From Tipula vernalis (Eukaryota > Arthropoda > Insecta > Diptera > Tipulidae), in assembly GCA_958295665.1 (NCBI GenBank), contig OY282560.1, positions 309,237,236 through 309,301,235 on the forward strand: a stretch of DNA of 64,000 nt, written 5' to 3'. The position numbers and the translations under genes were made by a program. Under the pieces are notes generated by a model. The model had not been told where the DNA came from and made no database searches. It saw only the letters and a list, made by a program, of their open reading frames with translations. Positions 32,257 through 44,888 of the stretch are shown piece by piece (within the stretch, counting starts at the first letter, position 1; each line of letters begins with the position of its first letter).

Positions 32257-33813
32257 ATGGGGAAGACGGGAGTTGAGAGAGACGATAAAAAGAAATTAGT
32301 GGATAATATGTATAAAGTGATTATGAAAACTTGCAAAAAGAAAAATGTTAAGTTTAGAGATTTAATGGATGGGCTTTGTTAACGTAGTGATACAAGTGAT
32401 GACGTTTCGTCCGTAACAATGGTGGAGGAACAATCAAATGTGCCTTCAGTTAACAGGAAAAGAATAGACTCTGACCACGACGTTGAAATCTCAAAAAAAG
32501 CGAGAACCAACGATTATGTTAATCAGCAGTATAGCCTGGGTGATAACAGATTCTCGGCATTAATACCTATAATGGAAGCGAGCGATAAGGAGCAATCTGA
32601 AACTATTACCAATAATCAGATGGTACAAAAAAAATTCGATGACACCGATTCTCGACGTAATTACCGCTCGAATGTTGTTACTGAGAGTAACAACGTAAAA
32701 ACTAACAAAACACGAATAGAGAACAATAATACTCCAGAACTACCGAAAAGTATAAATAAAGGAAGAATACCGCCAATTATGGTACCTAACGTTAAAGTTT
32801 ACGAGATGGCACAGGCTCTTAAAGAGGATGGAGCTAATAAATTCACCGTCAAGATAGCAAAAAATAACAATAATATTATTAGATGTCAAGATACTGCAAC
32901 ACATAAGAAAGTATTCAACTTTCATAAAGAAAATAACATAGAATGCCATACTTACTCATTGCCGAACGAAAAAAGACAAATAATGATGCTAAAGGGAGTA
33001 CATCATTCTTATCCAACATCGGATATTGCTCAGGATATACTAGACAAGACTGGATTGAAAGTGGAGGTGAAAATCTTTGAAACTCAACGATCAAAATCGG
33101 AAAAATACAAATTGGATTGTCATATGGTCACCACGGAAAATGGCGCTGATATACGAGAGCTGACAAAAATTAATTATGTTTGCCATCATAGAATTAGTTG
33201 GGACAGATTAAAAAATAAGGACATTGTGCAATGCTTAAGATGCCAACGTTTCGGACACATAGTTAAAAATTGCACGTATAGTTATCGCTGTGTAAAGTGT
33301 AAAAACTCACATGGGCCATATGAATGTGAAGCTCCTAAAAAGAATTATCAACCAACCAAGGATTCCGAAGAATCTCCGAAAGCTTACTGCGTCAATTGTA
33401 ATGAGTTTGGACACCCAGCAAATTACAAAGGATGTATCATACATAAAAAACTCAAACAAAAAATCATTGAAGCAAGAGAAAACAAACAACAACAAAATCA
33501 AGCAAGATGGGCCCATAGAAATTTCGCGATCGAGTCAGCAGCACGCACCATTAAACCAGGGGTGTCTTATGCAGCAGCGTTAGCTCCGGAGAAAAAGAGG
33601 CAGTTTCCCGTCTTGGGACAATCGCAGCGTGATCGGGTGAGTCAAAGCAATTTTGGTTTCATTACATCAGAGTGTCGCGAACTTTTTGGGTTAGATTTTG
33701 TGGACTTAATTAGTAAGATAAATGAATTCGTACCACAGTATAAAAACTTGGGTGATAAAACAGAAAAACAGTCGGCTCTCATCTCTTTTATGTTCAATAT
33801 ATGTTTGAAATAA
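32257..33813 (+). pseudogene. Jockey ORF1 (RNA-binding gag-like), one early stop
   Basis: An ATG at 32257 opens a lysine-rich N-terminus (MGKTGVERDDKKK) in frame with the long ORF from 32419, separated only by TAA at 32380-32382, so ORF1 probably began at 32257 and later gained a stop. The downstream 464 residues contain a PRE_C2HC-like domain and three cysteine knuckles: CLRCQRFGHIVKNC, CVKCKNSHGPYEC and CVNCNEFGHPANYKGC. The product would coat LINE RNA. Initiation at 32419 could still give a shortened protein. The stop at 33811-33813 lies inside the start of ORF2. Confidence 0.88.
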
Positions 33814-36701
33814 AAAATTTAAAAATAATCTCATTAAATTGTAACTCCGTGTATAATTGTGCGAGACGCGTCGAGTTAGACAATTTATTGAGAAAATATA
33901 AGCCCGACATATTGCTTATCCAGGAAACACTATTAAACATTAAAAATAGACTTCAATTTCCTAATTATAACATCATTAGAACAGACAAAGTAGAGGGTAC
34001 TCGTGGCACTGCTATAATCATTAAATGTAAATTTAAAATCTCAAAAATAGAAATTAAAAATATTAATAGCTTAGAAACAACCGCATTAGAAATCAGTTTA
34101 GAAAGAGGATCAATATTAGTAATATCAATTTATGTTCCCTCTGGAACAAATTTCAGTCAACTCAAGAGAGATCTTGACACAATTAATTCCACAGGGGAAA
34201 CATACGATTCATGTATTATTGGAGGGGATTTTAATGCCAGATGTACTGACTGGGATACATCCGACAATATAACGGGACGGGCTCTCAGTTACTGGTTAAG
34301 AAGCTCTATATCGCAACTGATTCACATAGTACCACATCAGCCGTCATACCCTAGATCTGGTTCATTTTTGGATCATTTTTTGATCTCAAATAACTTAATA
34401 GCCAACTACCCCCATAATAGAAATTTTGTAATCAGGAACTTAGTTAGCTTCTCAGATCATATGGCAATTGAAGTCGATATTAAACTCTCAGACTCTCTAA
34501 AGTTCTTGTTAAAACCACCCGTTAGTTTTGTGGAATATAGAAACACTGACTGGGATTATTTTTACCATATTGCTTCTCAGAAGTTAGATCAGATCCATAT
34601 AGACAAAGAAAGAAATCTTACCAATGTTGAAATTGATAAGTACATTGAGTTGATCACTAAGGAGATCAATAGTGTTTGTGATCATTGCTTAAAAAGGAAA
34701 ACAAAAACTTATAATAAATATGCCAATTTGCCCCCATTGTTAGAAAATCTATTTAGAGAAAGGAACCAACTTAGAAAAGCACTGGATAGAGAACGTAGGA
34801 AAACTTTTAACTCAAACACTTCAAAATTCCAAAGATTAAGGTCTCATATTAATTGCCTAACAATACTGATTAACGAAAACATGAGGATTCACCTTAGGAA
34901 TACCTTCGTGAATAGAGTAGAGCGCATTAAACCAGGGCCTGATATGTTTAGAGTAATTAACTCTTTAACAGGAAGGAAACGATTCTCGCCCCCAGAACAA
35001 ATCAAAATTAGTCAGAGTCTCTCTTTCAATCCAGAAGAAATAGCTTTAGAATTCGCAAATTTCTACAGTTCTCTATATAGTGAAATAATACCTAACGGGG
35101 AACCTTCAACTAAACAAAAAGTGAACGAATTTATAAATAATCTAAATAATAGCAACATGGTTCCTTTGTCATCTTTCTCCAGAGAAAACCCAGCTAGTTC
35201 TCCGTCAGACAGTAACCGCTTTCTCATCGATACGTTAGGTATTAAGGATATTATAAAGCAGGTTAATAATAAAATCGGCAGGACCCCACTGTATAAGTAA
35301 CTACATAATCAAGAAACTACCATTTATTTTTGTCAAACACTTAACAGTGATAATTAACAATTGTATAAATAATTCTTATTTTCCCCTAAAGTGGAAAGAA
35401 GCGATCATTCTTCCTTTACCAAAGAAAACAAAAGCTGAGCTTCCAGTTGATTTTAGGCCGATCAGTATGACGAACAATATGGGAAAAATACTGGAACAAG
35501 TTATATTGAATAACCTGAATGACCATATTTACGGGACAAATCAGCATATACCAGAAAATCAGTTTGGTTTCAGAACTGACCAGTCGACTGTGGATGCGTT
35601 AGTTTACTTTAGGGATAGGGTAGCTGATTCATTGAATAGGAGGAGGGTCGTGGTCGCTTGTTTATTGGATATAGAGAAAGCTATCGACTCGGTTTGGCGG
35701 AATGGCCTCATTTTTAAATTGCGGGAGATCAATTTGGTCCCTAATTTAATTAGCATAATCAATAGTTTCCTTAATGACAGAAAAGCTTCTATTAAAATAA
35801 AGGATTCTCTTTCACCATCCATTAGGATAAATAGGGGTGTGCCACAGGGTACAAGACTAGGGCCACCATTATACAACATATTTATAAATGATCAACCAGT
35901 CTGTCAGGCGGCTGACTCAGAAACATTGATGTATGCTGATGATACAATGATATTCAGTAGTTCCATGTGCCCGAAGCTAGCAGCTAAGAAGCTGGAAATC
36001 GAAATAGATAGGCTTACCAAATATCACGAGAAATGGGGTATAAAGATTAATCAAGCTAAATCAAAAGTTATAGTGTTTAGACCCCGTACGACAAATGTTG
36101 TAAATCAGCCATACAAAAGAGCAGAAACCTGGAGTTATTAATCAACAAGCAAAGAATTAAAGTAACGGACAAAGTAAAATACCTAGGAGTAGATATAACT
36201 TCTCGATTTGGGTTTAACCAGCACGTGAACAATGTAATTTCTAGGGCAATAAAGGCTTTTGGAATGATCCGTCTAATAATGAAACAGCTTGGGATCAGGA
36301 ATAGGACTGGAATGATAATGTACAAACAATTAATTCGGCTTATTATAGGCTACGGGTTTCCGGTTTGGTTGACAGCATCACCAAACCACCTCTCAAGAAT
36401 AGGTCTGCTAGAGCGGAAAATAGTTCGCACTATAACGGGAAAGTTCCGCAGGGATCAATCTGATGGGTATAAGTGGATCAGTAATAGGGAAATTTACGAT
36501 AGTGCAGGGATTACAGAGATCGATGAGTATCTCGAAGAGTCCCTAAATAACTTTTTGGTAAGATTTGAAAATCACACAAACACTCTGATAATGGAACTAA
36601 AAGGGCCGTCGGCTCCGGAGTTTTACCTAAGAACGCGGGATTTGACTGCATTGTCTCTAGACAGCTTCTGGAAAACCGGTGGTGGTATGCATAGAGGATA
36701 G
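33801..36701 (+). pseudogene. Jockey ORF2 (endonuclease-reverse transcriptase)
   Basis: The start ATG at 33801 overlaps the ORF1 end (ATGTTTGAAATAA). Residues of 33801-35300 form an exonuclease-endonuclease-phosphatase domain: SLNCNSV, LLIQET, IGGDFNARCTDWD and SFSDHMAI carry the expected N, E, D/N and SDH residues. A frameshift near 35285 leads to the RT (35347-36141): LPKKTKAELPVDFRPISM, LLDIEKAIDSVW, RGVPQGTRLGPPLYN and LMYADDTMIF with intact YADD. A second frameshift near 36120 leads to the C-terminal piece 36225-36701 (NHLSRIGLLERKIVR). It would nick DNA and prime reverse transcription at the target. Confidence 0.92.
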
Positions 36702-37028
36702 GCAAGAAACATAAGACCTCTCACTCTCGGTGATTTTAGTTTTAAGTATATATTTTTTTATTCTTTGTTTTATTATTATTATCATTATTTTTGTTTAATT
36801 TTAATTTTATTGTTATAACCGCTGTAAGCAAAAGAAAATTTTTTTTGACATAAAAAGTAAATAAATAATCATAATTTGCTCAAAATAAGCGACAGTTAGA
36901 AATAGGGGTTACATAAAATATAGCATTACTACCCTAAGGTATTAGAAATAAGAATACTAAAAATCTTGTAAGATCGATGTATATATCTGTGAAAGTATTA
37001 AATAAAATAAATATCTAAAAAAAAAAAA
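36702..37028 (+). other. Jockey 3' untranslated region and poly(A)
   Basis: AT-rich region after the ORF2 stop with ATTAAATAAAATAAATATC just before a run of A ending at 37028. The A-run abuts the second target duplication, as expected from target-primed reverse transcription. Confidence 0.8.
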
Positions 37029-37062
37029 ACTAAAAATAAAATTGCATGAGGCAAAAAACAAT

Positions 37063-37510
37063 TTAGATGAACAAATCATAAGAATTACGAATATACGCGT
37101 AATCTTCAATGACATTTATTGAATTTGTACTTGATTTAATTTGTAGCATTTCTAAAATCGATCTTTTTCTAAAATTTTTTTGTTTCTCGAGAATTTTTAT
37201 GTTATCTAAACTGATTTGATGGTTCGTATATTTCAGATGTCGTGTAAGTGCACTAATGCTTAAATTTTGATCTTTATTTATGTCACTTTTGTGTTGGTAA
37301 AATCTTTTTTCTAAAAATTGTTTCGTCTGTCCTGTGTATGTAGCATTGCAACTACATTGTACCTGATAAACAACGTTTGATTGTTTCTTTAAAGGTGTTT
37401 TATCTTTAATTTTAGAAAACAAGTTGTTGTTTAAACTTGTAGCTGCACGTCCTATAATTTTAAAGTTATAATTTTTGAAAAGATTTTTGATTTTTTCATA
37501 AAGATTTTTA
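37063..37510 (-). pseudogene. Penelope GIY-YIG endonuclease domain
   Basis: The frame continues from the inner pLTR edge through linker residues KIKNLFKNYNFKIIGRAA into a GIY-YIG domain: VVYQVQCSCNATYTGQTKQ (VVY and YTG stand for GIY and YIG), then FLEKRFYQHKSD with the conserved arginine and histidine, HLKYTNHQI, and a plausible natural stop at 37063. This nuclease nicks the target for Penelope insertion. The complete N-terminal RT is missing, so this is the 3' remnant of a truncated copy. The domain itself has no frameshift. Confidence 0.87.
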
Positions 37511-37512
37511 AC

Positions 37513-37612
37513 TCTTTTGAAAATGAATTCGAATAGAGTTCGAAAGCTAAAGCTTTAATTAATTAAAAGAGAAATAAAAAGAGCCCTAAACCAAATAAAA
37601 ATTGTTTAATTT
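37513..37612. repeat. Penelope pLTR, right copy
   Basis: Inverted relative to 31760-31859 with few differences. It is joined directly to the truncated ORF. It includes TTGAAAATGAATTCG and GAGTTCGAAAGC, the same hammerhead-like hairpin with a further change in the stem. The 35-nt tail and target duplication follow. Confidence 0.75.
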
Positions 37613-37659
37613 ATAAATATTAATTGGCTCATAAAAATAAAACACTAATCTTCTGTTAT

Positions 37660-38530
37660 GTATCTCCCAGCGCCTTTTTCCTAAACTCCACCCTAATGGC
37701 CGTGATATTATTTTAAAGGCATCCCATAATAATTTGCTGTTAAGGTTTATATACGACCATTAATACCAAGAGAATTTATTACTCAGAAATTATACCTTTA
37801 AATGCCGTTTTATTAAAGCAATTCACAAATAATGTATCGATCAATATGTCGTTGAAATTTCAATCATTAAAATGTGATAAAATGTCAATGAAACGTCACA
37901 GAAATGGAAATGTCTTGCTATATTTAAAAGCTTACTAGATATATTTTATTTTTAAATGTTGACGATGTTATTTGCCACCAGCAAAGTATTTTATGTAAAT
38001 TTAGAAATTTAATTGGAAGGTGTATTAACCGTAGAAACATATTTCTTCGAAGAGTTCGACATTACCTTGGAAAACAGATCAACAAATGTATATTACTCCT
38101 TTTTGTTAAAATGACCCCCACCCAAATTTTGTGGAAAGGTAGGCAATAAATTGTCAAATTTATCATCAACATAACAAAAAAAATTGTCCGCCCCGTTTTT
38201 GAGAAAATCTGTTTAGCAGTTTTCTTTTCCACTAAAAGAAATTAACACAAAACTTCTTATTACTAAAATCAATCTTTGTACAAAATTTCGACCAAGACTA
38301 TCAGTATTTGTGAGAACATGAAGCAAATCAAAAATAATTAAAATGTTTGACTGGCAGGACGGAAGGAAAGAAGGACGAGAAAAGTGAAAACCCGGAAAAA
38401 AAAATGTTCGCGATTACAATACTTACCCAATAAAACTTCGTAAAAGACAACACCAATACTCATATAGATTGTCATATAGATTGTGAATAACACAACACAA
38501 CACTAGTCAAGTTGTTTTAAAAGATTATAA
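37660..38530. other. AT-rich spacer, no gene seen
   Basis: Nothing recognisable. No long ORF and no terminal repeat. The segment leads to a short MITE at 38531. Confidence 0.5.
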
Positions 38531-38912
38531 CTACACACAAAAAAATAAAGGGTCACCACAACACCGAATCGGTGTTACATAGTGTCCCATCGATCGGATA
38601 TTTAAAATTTAAATCCGATCGGATATTTGAATAAAAATGACATAAAATACATTTGGATAAAAACTTTTACACCGCATAAAAACCAAACAGAAATATTCAT
38701 GTGTAGGAACACACCGAAAGGTGTATTTTATTAGGAAAACACCGAAAGGTGTATTTTATTAAATCCAAAAGAAGTTTTTCTAAAAATTTATCTTTTCGGA
38801 TAGTTAAAAATATTTATCCGTTGATGCGTGCTTAATTTTATTCGGTTGGGCAAAAATAAAATACTTTTTCGGATAAAAAACAAATTAACACCGCATATTT
38901 TTTTGAGTGTAG
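38531..38912. mobile_element. Small MITE with CTACACWCAAAAAAATA ends
   Basis: Left end CTACACACAAAAAAATA and the complement of the right end CTACACTCAAAAAAATA form TIRs around a 382-bp body. The body holds perfect palindromes (CGATCGGATATTTAAAATTT with its complement) and two copies of ACACCGAAAGGTGTATTTTATTA near 38711 and 38737. No coding capacity. No clear target duplication, but an apparent empty-site relative lies near 42660-42697 in inverted orientation. Confidence 0.7.
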
Positions 38913-41900
38913 GCTTAGGATTTTTAGGTTCTAAAAAATCAAAAATATTTTCAAAAACATGTAACTAAAATTGCAAAATATGTGGTAAAATGTGTGATTA
39001 AAATGAAAAATATGTGCTCTTCTTTTGAAAATAAAATCAAAACTAAACCTTATCTTGAGGGGATTTCAATTCACACATTAACCAACAAAATTATCATGTT
39101 TTTGGCTACAAAGGTGGATAAACTAGCTCTCCTGGACTACAAAGTGCTGGAAAAGTAGTCCAAAAATGGTTCCACATCCAAAAACTTAAAAATTTGGACT
39201 GGTAAGCAGTACTTACTTCAAAAGAACACCGTGACCTTTTCATATTCTTTTATACATCGTGCTGATACTAAATAATTTTATCGTTTAATTATAATCGTGT
39301 TTTGTATTGCAATTTTTACTAATTGCAATTAAAATTTAGTTTGGAATATAAAACTTGCACTTCTCGAATCATTTTAAAGTGAAAGCTGAATTTGTAACTT
39401 TTGTATTTTAAATTTCACTCAAAATTATAAATCGATTCCTCCTTCAAGTTTTTTTCAAATCGAGTTTGAAACTTAGTCTACTTGTATTTAAAATATCATA
39501 AAATTTCTATCTAATTGCAAGCAAAATTTTGGAATTCAAAAACCACTTTTTCACTGAACATAAAATTTTGCTCAAATCGATTTTTTAATTCTAACTTAAT
39601 CTTTAATTTTTCTCTTGCCAGTCCAATTCGAAATACAAACTCAACTTTAAACTAAAATCAATATGATAGTTATGTTTTTGCTCAAACCCAAAATTACCCA
39701 ACATTTTTTTAAATTACGGCTTAAAATTCAAATATTTCGATACTTACACAGATTTCTGCTCAAAATTCTGATACAAATTTAGCAAACCTTTTGATTCAAA
39801 CTAGAGTTTTAAATTCGACTTTAACTTAGCATTTCTAATAGCACTCAAATAAATTCTCAATACATTTCTTGATGCACTTGCAACTATAGCTGAAGTTCCA
39901 TTCCAAATTTCTAATCAAGCACATTTAGACAAATCTAGGTTGGAATGTTTACTTAATTTGTAAACAATATATCACAAAATTTAATTTTGCGTTAATTAAA
40001 TTTGGAAATCAAGCTCGTTTATTAAATATGTATTTTTTAATTAACTAGCATCCAAGTTTTTAGTCCAAGTTCAAATCTCGTTTTACAACGTTCTAAATAA
40101 AAATGTTGTTTGAATAATTAACTAAATTTCTATAATTCACTCAAACTGTTATTAAAGGCAGTCAGTTAAACTCTATTTCTAATGTAAGTTCCTACTTAAG
40201 ATTTTATTCAGTTACGTTTTAAAATTGATATGCTTCTATTATAAAACAAAATTCTTTCAGATTTTTGCTGGATTCCTGATTTTCTAGTTGAACTAAAAGA
40301 TTTGTTGAAAACGTGTTTAGAATTTAAGCTCAGTCACATAAAGGGCATTAAATATTTTGCTAAAATTGTTTTTGAAAATGTGTTTCCCAAATGCAAAATA
40401 AAGAAGGCAATTTCTACTTAAAATTTCACTCAAATTCGTTATATCTAGTTTAGAATTCAAGTTAATTTTCTCTCTTCGTTCTCTTAATCAATTTCCTCTC
40501 TGTCGAATGCAGTTGACCTATTTAGACTAGATTTATGTTCAAAATTTCATTTATCATTTTGTTCAACTTCGAGAACTGCTTGGAACTAAATTTCTGACCT
40601 AAAATCCATTTTGATTTTAATCTAAGTTACTAGAGTGAATACCATTCACATACACATATTAAAACGAAAATTACAATAATCAATTTGTTAAAACTTTGTT
40701 AAAACTATAAATTTCACTCAAGTTTTCGTTTCAATTTAATTCAATGAGCGTGATCAAAATTAAAATTAACAAACATTCCAGTACAGTTTGGAAGTTTAAT
40801 TCAATTTCGGATTAAAATGTTCCTCACAGTTGATCCAAATCCAGATGGAATTGTAATCTAATTTTATTCTGGATGCATCCAAGCTTTTATTCGAATCCAA
40901 AAAAACAATTTTCGTTTCAAAATATGTATTTTTTTTCCCCTTGATATATCTATTCCTTGCTCCACCTAATTTACTCTCATTTTATTGTTTTCTAATTGAA
41001 AATCCACTCAGCAAATCTATTGTAAACTTACAATATATTTCTCTCAAAATTCTGTGAAATCAAAATTCGAGTTTTAACTCAATTCCTCAAAGATTTTATT
41101 TGGTTTGGAATGCCGAAACCATTTTTTTAAATTTAAATTTCTAATTCACATTTCTCTCAAAATTTCCGATACAAATTTCTAAACTCAACACAAACTAAAT
41201 TCTTAAGAAATTTTGTTGGTTGTTTGAGACCAAATCTCGGATTGCAACTCAATTCTAACCTAATTGCAATTAAAATTATGTTTGAATCTAGTTTAGAACG
41301 CCAAATTTATACTCAAATTTTTGCTCAAAACCAAGTAGAATTTCCTTAACAATTTCTAATCTAAATTTCCAAATTAATTTTTAACCCAAGTAACACTTTA
41401 ACTCAAAATATTAAAAGGTGTCGTGGTTCGAATTGTAACTCAATTAATATTGTATCTGTTTAATTTCAAACTGAAAATTTATGGATTTAAAACCGGAGGT
41501 TTTTTTTTTTTGATCTACTCAATATTTAGTCATGCTCTGGTTGGAACTTTTATTCAAAGATTGGAATTCAAACTCTGTTTATAGCAAAGTTCTGCTGAAA
41601 ACTAATATTAGCTTTTGAACACAATATGTTGTTCAAATCTAGTTTGTAATTCTAATTCAATTTTTAAATTTTTAAATCCAATTTGAGTACTCAAGAATTT
41701 ATTCAATTACATTTGGGAATTCAAATTCTCATTCAGATTTTTGCTCCATAGTCTGGTGTTATATACAATATGTTGAAATTCACAAATGTATGCTGATAAA
41801 CAATATGTTAACTTTTCTCACGTAAATGGCTCTCAATATTTTACTACAATTCATGTTTGAATTCTGAGTTAATTTAAGAGGGTGAGTTAATTATTTTACT

Positions 41901-44039
41901 TAAAATTTCATTCACAATCATTACGTCCAATTTAGAATTGAAGATAATTTTGTTACGATTTCCGATATTTTTAATTTTGGTTAAATCCATCGTGTTTTAA
42001 TTGTAATTCGAAATCGATTTGTAATTTACCAAATCAAATTAAATTAAATTTTAATTTAATTTAATTTAATTTGTAATCAAATTTACATTCAATATTATTC
42101 TCTCAAACATATATTAACTTGGAACTTTTCGGATTAAAAATTGGTTTTCGTTCGAGCCCATTTTGAATATGAATAGCATTAAAACTGTTGCTCAAGTGAT
42201 TAATTAAATAGATTATTTCATTTTTGATAATGGCACATACAAACACAAAATCTGCTTTTCTAGAAGGACTCCGGATCGTCAAATAATGTGCAGTAAACTA
42301 TTGAGATATGTATTTTAATTAGCGGAGTTTAGGCCAAAGTGAAACATTTTTAACTTCTAAAAAAAATATTTATTGGCCTAAATTTAAAATTTGGCTTATA
42401 AAATATTTTGCTGTATCAAATTTTAAGCTATGATAGTCGAATTACGTTATTCTTGAAGAAAAATTAAAAATATTTGGAGTAAACCATAAAATATGTGGTA
42501 AAACGTAAACTAAATGGAAATATGTATGTAAAAATATGTGATTATGCCAAAATATTTAAAAATATGTGGGAGCATATACGGCTTATTCGCTTTTATTTGT
42601 TCTAAAACGAATAACTATCCAACAAATTTTACGTTTGGATTTCCTAAAAAAAATATTTTTTTACCTAAGAATCCTAAGCCTAATTATAACTCTTTTGATT
42701 ATTGCTCCTACTACGCCTCGCCAAATCAATCCTTAAAACTGACAAATTGTGAGTCCTTGTTAATTTGAATCCTAATCTTCGTAATTTCAAAAGTCTTTTA
42801 ACCGAACAGCGGAAAATCATCCTAATGTATGTCCACCCATCCTATATAATATGTATATCATACTCATTGTCGGTAATACGAGAGAAATAATATTTTATTG
42901 GTCGATATTTTAAAGAAGTGGGAAATTTGCTTCAAATCAAAATAAATTTAAATTCTGAATGTATTTGAAAACACTTCAATTAAAGATGATTTAAAATAGT
43001 GTTTCGAATCCATACAAGAGTATTAGTATCAATCATTTTACACACGAGTGCTAACCATCAAATCAATAAAAAAAATTATTTAAGAAATTCGAACACGCAC
43101 ACGGCCCTTTAATCCAGTTATCTGCTCTGCTTCCCTTTAAACGATTAAATGATTTTATCAAAAAAATATTGATTTTTAACGCCCATGAGACATTGTAATT
43201 TACGAAAATACTAAACAAGTCAATGTGTCAGAAACTGTCAAAATAACAAAACAAAAAAGCAATAATGTCTAGGTATATGGTACACCTCCAAAAACATCAA
43301 CAAAATACCACAATCAATTTACATTTTCATATTTTCAGTTTATTTATAAAATCATTAAAGTTCATTTGATGAAGTTGCTAACTAATCTGTATTATTATGA
43401 TAAAGGTGTGAAATGTAATATTCTATATTAAATATAGCGCTTGAAGGTCGCGACGTGCTTGTATATACATATATCTGAATGTAAGTCGAATATTTTATGT
43501 CTAAACATTTATGTTATTGAAGGAGTTTGTTGAAGCGCAAAAATACTTTTTAGTCGTTATTCAATATTATCAATCAATTGGCAATGAAACTTAATCAAAG
43601 CAGAGACTTATCGGTTTTGTTAAATTTTCTATTTTTTTTTTTTTTTTTTTTTGTTGCCTATATTGGGTGTAAACGTATTTTACAAAGATAACAAAAACAA
43701 GGAATGACATCAGATATAATAAGTAACAGAAAAGATGTGTTTTGCAAATTATCTTTGTTTACCTAACTCATCTAATGAGTATCTGAAAAATTTGCACCTA
43801 ACGTATTTTATACATGAAAGTAGAAACTTTAACAATTTTTTGCGTTGAGTTATATACACGATGGACGTGCACATCAGTGTGTGGATTGTTTACGGAAGCT
43901 AATTAATTTTAAATTTATTTTTAGATTTACTGCACTTAACCAGTTCTACGTAATTATAGCAAATATTATTGTTACTTTGTTTTTTAAAAGCTCTAATAAA
44001 TATTGAATGAAATATTAGGCTGATTTGAAATAAAACTTA
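38913..44039. other. Gene-free AT-rich DNA, mostly degenerate word repeat
   Basis: No gene or element coding sequence. From about 39260 to 42200 the sequence is made of loosely repeated words (CTCAAAATT, TTTTTGCTCAAA, AATTCAAATTT, CTAATTT) with no fixed period. A perfect alternation of AAATTAAATTTTAATTTAAT occurs near 42040. A T-run of about 20 lies at 43632-43652. ORF 42538-42768 shows no domain. 42800-44039 is plain AT-rich sequence. Confidence 0.6.
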
Positions 44040-44310
44040 AACGTTTAAACATTTTCTTTCTGCGCAATCGATCCACTCGTTGTCGTCGGATTCATCTCCA
44101 TCTTCCATATATCCAATTCAGAATTCACCGAACTGAATTTCCGGGATTTAATTTGCATTCCTTTGATGTCTTAGTTTTTCGATGTTGAAAGTTTTTCATT
44201 GTTGATGACGATTAAATCTTCATCGGTGCATTTCCTCGCTTCGACGTGTTTTCGGTCGAATTTTTCGAATTCTCGACAGAAGTACAAATAATTAATTCGT
44301 ACACGTACCA

Positions 44311-44560
44311 CTAAAAGCATTGGACATCGCAATGATATATGGGTGTTTCCATGCTTACTCGATATGTAACAACCGAAACGGTGTCGGTTCCATCGTTCCG
44401 AAGTGCAGGCGTTTTCCTTTTTTCGATTTCATTTAACAACATTCCACGTAGGCGGCAATGTAGGACCACATATCGGCGCATTTTCGGAAACCATACATTT
44501 TCCTTCAATCGTTCGATCGTTTTCTCGATTTCGAAGTGTCCCATATTATTGTAAATATAA
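44311..44560 (-). pseudogene. gypsy integrase zinc-binding domain
   Basis: Residues GHFEIEKTIERLKENVWFPKMRRYV match the H2C2 zinc-binding region of gypsy integrases: the histidine, then the WFPKM block. The following cysteine pair is altered (HCRLRG). The catalytic core is not recognisable beyond it. It is the clearest coding remnant of this element. Confidence 0.85.
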
Positions 44561-44888
44561 TAGTGACTATATCACTCATTAAATTATAAAAATCAATGTA
44601 TGCCTGGTTTTTCTAATAGTTAAAATATAGTAACTATGGTTACATCGATTATATAAGCCTTTGTATAATCGATTATATAAACATTTGTAAAATGTAGTAG
44701 CATAATTAAAATCGTGTAGGCTTAGCAAATTTGAAATTTGACAAAAGAAAAAACAACAATTCTGTTTATATATGTCAGTTTCCAGTTATCGACTTCAATA
44801 AATCCAAAATGGATCGTTTCGGGAATAATTCTTTACAAATAATTGATGAAATTTAAATTTATTGTTTTCTTTATTCAAGATATAGTCT

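Larger units (their letters stand above)
32035..37028 (+). mobile_element. Jockey-clade LINE, near full length
   Basis: 4,994 bp between 12-bp target duplications, with 5' untranslated region, ORF1, ORF2 overlapping by 13 bp, a 3' untranslated region and a poly(A) tail ending at 37028. Only one stop in ORF1 and two frameshifts in ORF2 were found, so it is one of the younger insertions here. It was inserted in the 3' region of a Penelope-like element. The ORF1 type (tandem CCHC knuckles after a PRE_C2HC-like domain) and the endonuclease-RT ORF2 support the Jockey clade. Confidence 0.9.
31760..37647 (-). mobile_element. Penelope-like element, 5'-truncated, interrupted by LINE
   Basis: Inverted pLTR copies lie at 31760-31859 and 37513-37612. 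Between them, on the minus strand, is the GIY-YIG endonuclease end of the Penelope ORF (37063-37510). The Jockey LINE at 32035-37028 sits in the 3' untranslated part. A tail of about 35 nt (37613-37647) separates the right pLTR from the target duplication; from memory, Penelope elements have a similar roughly 34-nt extension. The RT domain is missing because the ORF is truncated exactly at the inner edge of the pLTR. Confidence 0.85.

Noticed and set aside
42538..42768. 76-residue ORF in the gene-free region
   Set aside because: N/P/K/F-rich low-information frame without domain or repeat support.
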